Part shown: positions 20,886 through 25,742 of the stretch, piece by piece
Layout: each line of letters begins with the position of its first letter
Numbering within the stretch: the stretch's first letter is position 1
NCBI GenBank assembly: GCA_900617975.1
Contig: UZAE01012504.1
Coordinates: 1-25,742 of the forward strand
Direction of reading: 5' to 3'
DNA length: 25,742 bases
DNA from: Rodentolepis nana
Lineage: Eukaryota; Platyhelminthes; Cestoda; Cyclophyllidea; Hymenolepididae
Program-made: the position numbers and the translations under genes
The notes under the pieces: model-generated
The model's input: the letters and a program-made list of their open reading frames with translations, nothing else
Database searches by the model: none
Told to the model about the DNA's origin: nothing

Positions 20886-23800
20886 TCAGTGTTCGGGGGC
20901 ATTTGATGCAACATGCTCTTTAAATTTCCTGCGAACAGCGCTGATAATCTGAACCCGTGGTGAGTTTGCCGAAATTCCAACCTCAGCCTGATTTTTTCCT
21001 TCCGGGACCAAACTTGCTTCCGCTGCATCAAGAACCCTCCAAAGAGAACCGTCTTCCACAAAGATGTGCTGAGCACAGCGTCCGCTTATGTCTTTCAAGC
21101 CAGCGAGGTATTCCAGTAAACTCCATACCTGTTCACTATATGGGAAAAAGGTGCATTTACTGAAATCTTTTAAGTAGGAGTACTCTCAAAAGTCCATAAA
21201 ATAGTGCTATGGATGCCAATTTATGCAGGACCTCTATATAAGATATAAGAGGTGTGCGATAGGCGTACCTCCATGTGGCGCTCTTTGGGCAGCATATAAC
21301 CATACGGCTAAAAAGTCTATAAACCGGCAGTTGACTTCTCACTTCTAACTACCAACACCCTACCATATGTCACATTCGACCACTTTCACAGTACTCACCT
21401 TATCTTTTCTACCTACCTTTGTGTCTGTCTATTTTACATCCTTGGAACACTCTTCTGTTCCCCCCCCCCGGCTCGACTTTTTTCACCTTGATGTTACTTC
21501 CCCTTTGTGAAGCCCGAAGTCAGCTAAAGGGCTAATGATAACTATCATAACGGCTGTCATTTGATGTAAGTAAATATAATTTTGAAAACATACGACACAG
21601 ATTGAGCACCGATGAACCAGCAGGACCTCAACATCTCCATTGCAGCGACGTCTGAAGTTCTTGATCTCTCCCCGGTCATTGAATCCTTATTTAGCAGCAG
21701 CAAGTCACTGGCACAGTTCAGAGCTCTCTCGTTAGCCTCTCGTTGAGCGACAGTTTGTTGACCATCTGGTCCAGCCGTATTAAATGCGGTCAGATGAAGG
21801 GCCATGCGAACAAGAGCGGTTAATTCAGCTGTTTTCAGGGGCGTGAACGGTCGAGCATTAGCAGAGGAGGAATTAGCTAAACGGGCCTCGTGGCAACGAA
21901 TGAGCTCGGTGAAAGCCAAGGCTGCTTTATGAGCACTGCGGCAACCCACTTCAGAAATAAATCGAAGACAACCTCCGCCAGGAAGAAGGGGGGTACGAAC
22001 TTCTATCCATGGATCTAAAAGCAGGAAATGTGGAAGTCAATTTTTCACCCCTCCCCCCCCCCCATTGACGATTTGTGGGATCTCAACTTACCGACAGAAG
22101 AGAAAGTCATCAATGAATCGGAGATGTAAGAGGGCAATCGTTGAGGCATCCTAACTGACATTGCCACGAAGTCAAATAGCATTTCACCCAGCGTCTCAAA
22201 GGCTTTAGAAGCCTCCCCTTCCAGATTTTTAAGCATCGCTCTATCAAATTCCGTCTCACTTGAATTCACTTTTTCCAACGCACTTGTCCATGTGGATATA
22301 GCTGCTTTCAAGCGATGGACAAGAACCTCGTAAACTCTCTGATTCCCGTGAAAGATTTGACGGTGATTGTGATAGATTGTAGCCAACTCATTAACTCCAC
22401 CAGTAGCATTATGCACCACGGTTGTGAGATATCGCGTGTAAAATCCTCGAGCGTCAACACTGTTCCTGAATAAAAATCTCCTATCGCCACATCGTGTATG
22501 AACGAGATCATATATTCGTTGAACAAGACGAGACGAATTACCGCTAGAAGTGCCGACAGTGGCACAGAACAAAGCTGTACTCGCAAATTCATAATCATCC
22601 ACGGAAGAAAAGACATCACCTCGACTCAGAAAATCCCAGTTGTTTTCAACATCAGCTAGAATGTCGGCCAAAATCTCATTTAGACGATAAGCTTGTCCGC
22701 TTTTTGAAATCCTGGTAGACACCAACGTTCTCAATAGATTAGCATAAAGACCCAGAGTAGGTTGGATTCCAAGGCGTTTAGCTTCTTCCAGTAAACCGAG
22801 GGCCTTATCTGCAACATTTTTCAGTGGCCCATCCTCCTTGCCCACAGCATCCAGATTACTTTTATGGAGAGAGTAAAGAGCTGAAGAGAATGTGATCGCA
22901 TCAGGACGTAGGTTGGAAGCTCTGAGGAGTTCAAAACCTTCCAGTAATCGAGTCCAGATGTCTTCTTCAATTGAGTACTCGTAGGCACAACGTAGGAGGT
23001 CATTATACACGCAGAGAGGAAGCTTGATGGATGAATTGAGGGCTTCTTTGGCCATTTCCCATGCCCGGTCTGCAGCGCCAAAACGAGCTGCACCACGGAT
23101 CATAGCAGTGTAAGCAGCTGGAGTTCGGAGAATATCTGGATGCTGGGAGAAGAGCAGTTCAGCAGGACATCCCTTGTGCCAGGAAGAAACTTCAGCTTGG
23201 AGAATTTCCTCAACAACTGATTCGTCTTCTGGCAATTCCACTTTCTCTAGTTGGGCATCCGTACTTTGAAGCGATTCCAAATTCTCCGCATCAACTCCAG
23301 AGTCATCGGCTGCAGCCACAACAGGAGTGGGGAGCGCTTCATCGGCAGGAGTTTCTGCAGCGTTTCTGAGAGTGCTGAAAATCCGAGTCTCCGCAGCATA
23401 GAACAGTTCTTCAGGTTCGGGAAGAGAACCACGGTCAACAAAGGGAAGATGTTCGAAGAAATCAGCTCCTCCATTGCCGCTATTAGTGGCGCATAGAAGG
23501 TCAAGGAGTCGATGGAGAGTGGCTGAATCCCATTTCTAGACGAACAAAAATATGAAGGTGTATAAAACATGCCCATACTGTGTCTAAAGTTACCTTCAAA
23601 AGCTCTTGTCCCAGATTTAAAGAAATCTGGGCTATAGTGTAGTCTAGTGGTCGGAAATATTAATTCAATGCTACTAACCAAGGCATCATTATCCATCAAG
23701 TAACTGATGCTCTTCAAACCTCATCTCAGAAGCAAGCGTCAAGATGGTAACTACGTGACAACCCTTTATCAAGCTAGCTTATTAAAGACATTCCCCCCCC

Positions 23801-24617
23801 CCCTCCCCAATAGAACCATCAATATAATAAATCCAGCACCTTAGTTTAACATGATGCCAATTGACAAGCCATCAGTCGTCCCCCAAAGTGCTCCGTTTGA
23901 AATGCCGATCCATCTGGTAAATTTGTGTGTTTACACTCGCGAGAATGCCAAGCATTTCTCATTAAGAATAGAAAAAAGAGTAGTGTCTCAAACCCCATTC
24001 CTTTTGTTACCACGCAGTTTCTATCCCTGCTAAAGCGAAAAGAAGGTGAATTGATAGGCCCCCGGAAAAAAATTCACTTTACTCGAGCTTGAGAAGTAAG
24101 AGAAGTAGTCCTCTGAACCTCGACTTTTCCCGCAATCTACTCGGTTTCCACAACAACAAAAAAACACGGACATACATTGCAAACCCACCATAAAAAGAGC
24201 GTAGGGGACCGCCATAATGAGAACCAGAATAAACCTTGTGTGGTGACACTATCCAACATTCAAACACTAGAATTTCGCTACACTATGTACCATATCTTCC
24301 GCATAGACCACGTACAGTATACGTAAGAAGGTGTTACTAATTCCGAGTCCCAGTAGTTACGTGTTCGTATCAACTATTGTCCAGGTCGAAGGCCTTAAGC
24401 ATGGGGCTTTACCATGTGTAGTACCGGACCAAATGGGATTGAAATGGATAGGACTTACCACATTGGTCACATCTCTGTAGAGAGCCCAGGCGTCTTTTGG
24501 AGCTAGAAGCAGGAGTAAACGCTCCATCGCCTCCTGCTCATTGATTACACCTTCAGTCAGCTCCTTGCGTATCGATTCTCCAGTTTGGAGGGGAACCAGA
24601 GTGTCTATTCGTGGCAC
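20886..24617 (-). CDS. PTCD3: PTCD3-like pentatricopeptide protein, mitoribosomal small subunit mS39 (N-terminus not found)
   Basis: Four minus-strand exons join in phase: 24617-24459, 23535-22092, 22014-21594 and 21135-20886, giving 757 codons plus TGA/TAA-type stop at 20886. Introns are 923, 77 and 458 nt, all GT-AG. The match is to animal PTCD3 (human protein 689 residues): the junction 'TNV|KWDSATLHRLLDLLC' corresponds to the human LLDLLC region, and 'AAYTAMIRGAARFG' to its first clear PPR. PPR-like helical pairs span roughly residues 190-340 of the fragment, after an acidic linker. The last exon begins 'EQVWSLLEYLAGL', matching the human QEAW-containing helix, and ends 'SNAPEH'. PTCD3 is the mS39 protein near the mRNA entry of the mitochondrial small ribosomal subunit and is needed for mitochondrial translation (known). 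The targeting peptide and first exon(s) must lie upstream; I found no convincing candidate before the window ends. Confidence 0.88.
21251..21576 (+). repeat. SINE-like family, copy 12, inside the last PTCD3 intron
   Basis: It occupies most of the 458-nt intron 21136-21593 and is antisense to the host gene. It runs from 'ggtgtgcgataggcgtacc' to 'catttgatgtaagtaaata'. In the transcript's orientation the usual donor 'ggaggtaagt' is changed to 'ggaggtacgc' and the usual 'tatgag' acceptor is lost, while the second donor 'aaggtgagtactg' is kept. Contains C10 at 21470-21479. Confidence 0.92.
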
Positions 24618-25024
24618 CTGTGAAAATGAGAAAAAGCCAATCAATAGGATGATGTGAATACTCCCACTGGTGATATGATACCTGCAGCTAACTATAGGAG
24701 AAAGCATCAACTCTAATAGCAAAAGGTAGACAACTTGAAACTAACTTACAAAACTGTTACCAACCCTTAACTAATCTACCCGCCAAGAAAGGTGGAGCAT
24801 GGGTGAACTTGATGTTTTGTACTTGACTGGTGAACACACCCGATATAATATTTTTATTTTCATTATTGACCAAAACAGAAGATGGTAGCAAAAAAACAAA
24901 AACCCTCATTGGTTTCCCAATAACATCGCCGAATGCTTTTCGATGATACACACATCTGTCAACTCGTCATGTACCTGCGTGACACCTTTTCGTCTCACCC
25001 GCATCTTTCAGTAAGAGATAGGGG

Positions 25025-25358
25025 TTTATTTATTTATTTGTGTCATATGGCAAGCCTTTTGATAGTTAGCATTGGCCCTTTAGTTGACTTCGGGGCTTCA
25101 CAGAGGTAGGAGAACATCAAATCGAATAAAGTCGAGAGGGGGTGGGGGGAACAGAAGAGTGTTACGAAGATGTAAAAGAGACAGACACTAAGGTAGGAAA
25201 AAGGTGAGGTGAGTACTGTGGAAGTAGCCGACTATGACATACAGTGGGGTCATGGTAGTTTGAAGTGGGAGGTCATCTGTCAGTTTATAGACTTTTTTGT
25301 CGTATGAGTATACGTTGCCCAGGGAGCACCACGTGAAGGTAAGTCTATCGTACACCCC
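25025..25358 (-). repeat. SINE-like family, copy 13
   Basis: A near full-length minus-strand copy from 'ggggtgtacgatagactt' to the tail 'aaataaataaataaa', in the same orientation as the PTCD3-like gene and probably in one of its introns or its 5' flank. No target-site duplication was recognised. Confidence 0.93.
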
Positions 25359-25710
25359 AGTTTGGCAAGCTAATCGGTAGCAATTGAGACAACACCACGT
25401 AGTTGAGAGCGGACATGTTGTTTCTGGGTTCTTGTAGGATTTTGTGGATAGCCAAGGAAACAAACCCCGATACATATGGCATAATATAAAGAACCATACA
25501 CAATTAAAAGTCTGATGAATTGACAATTAAATAAAGATGCTGCAATATTCCATGCAAAAGGTAGGAGGTTTTACTTTCAGACTTTGCTACTTTAATTATA
25601 ACAGTTAAAAAAGGACTAAAGAGTTCACAAAATTTCCTTAACGGAAGGGTAGGAAAGAGTTTGTACTTCTCTGAGGGTTGCAAAATTTTCCCATAAAACA
25701 CCACACATCT

Positions 25711-25740
<30 letters not shown>
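25711..25740. repeat. G30 homopolymer at the window end
   Basis: Thirty G followed by AA end the window. Such a run can stop assembly or mark an unreliable consensus, so the sequence beyond may be missing and the length uncertain. Confidence 0.9.
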
Positions 25741-25741
<1 letters not shown>

Positions 25742-25742
25742 A

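Larger units (their letters stand above)
24618..25742. other. Upstream of the first recognised PTCD3 exon
   Basis: This should contain intron and possibly further PTCD3 exons. A donor-like 'gtaagtta' on the minus strand at about 24747 would require a 21-nt exon with no supporting similarity, so I do not call it. The interval also holds SINE copy 13 and ends in G30. Confidence 0.4.

Noticed and set aside
22308..23096. Open frames in alternative minus-strand frames
   Set aside because: They overlap the PTCD3 main exon, which carries the conserved protein sequence in another frame.
24747..24775. A 21-nt exon upstream of the first recognised PTCD3 exon
   Set aside because: A good donor exists, but the exon would be tiny, lacks protein support and has a poor acceptor context.
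25511..25535. CTGATGA at 25513 as a hammerhead core
   Set aside because: The following bases do not give a stem II closed by GAAA, and no flanking helices are apparent.
1..25742. CRISPR arrays, bacterial operons or a prokaryotic origin
   Set aside because: The spaced repeats are ~320-bp SINE copies in both orientations at irregular distances, and both supported genes contain spliceosomal introns.

Overview
This is AT-rich, intron-bearing animal nuclear DNA, most likely from a flatworm, perhaps a tapeworm (inference). The clues are a gene split by four introns of only 29-45 nt, an animal mitoribosomal PPR protein gene, and dense short interspersed repeats in an otherwise AT-rich background. 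The species cannot be fixed from the sequence alone.

Layout. Positions 1-15,100 hold no host gene I can support. They consist of AT-rich DNA with nine copies of one SINE-like family, the 3' end of a non-LTR retrotransposon (4051-4320), a tRNA-like remnant (481-534), two copies of a second old repeat family, and microsatellites including a 54-bp perfect AT-rich palindrome. At 15110-15878 (+) lies a complete five-exon gene for a 205-residue DEK_C + SWIB chromatin-type protein, with an AATAAA just after the stop. From 15,900 to 20,885 there is repeat-rich DNA with two more SINE copies and a short duplicated segment in which one copy is empty and the other is interrupted by a SINE. On the minus strand, 24617-20886 holds the last four exons of a PTCD3/mS39 mitochondrial small-ribosomal-subunit PPR protein; its N-terminal exon(s) were not found. 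A SINE sits in its last intron. The window ends next to a run of 30 G. The two genes are convergent, about 5 kb apart, and nothing suggests a functional link between them.

The dominant feature is the ~320-bp SINE-like family: 13 copies, 6 forward and 7 reverse, roughly 15% of the window. It has a GGGGTGTGCGATAGACTTACC-type head (first 20 bases or so), pyrimidine-rich middle, a small TGATA/TATCA hairpin near the 3' end, and a TAAA-type tail. Several copies have clear 8-14 bp target-site duplications, which supports LINE-type retrotransposition. The antisense strand of the family carries consensus-like 5' splice sites and a possible 30-nt exon cassette, so it could be a source of new exons. Other unusual points are the inverted SINE dimer flanked by one outer duplication, the 29-nt intron, and the recurrent G/C homopolymers.
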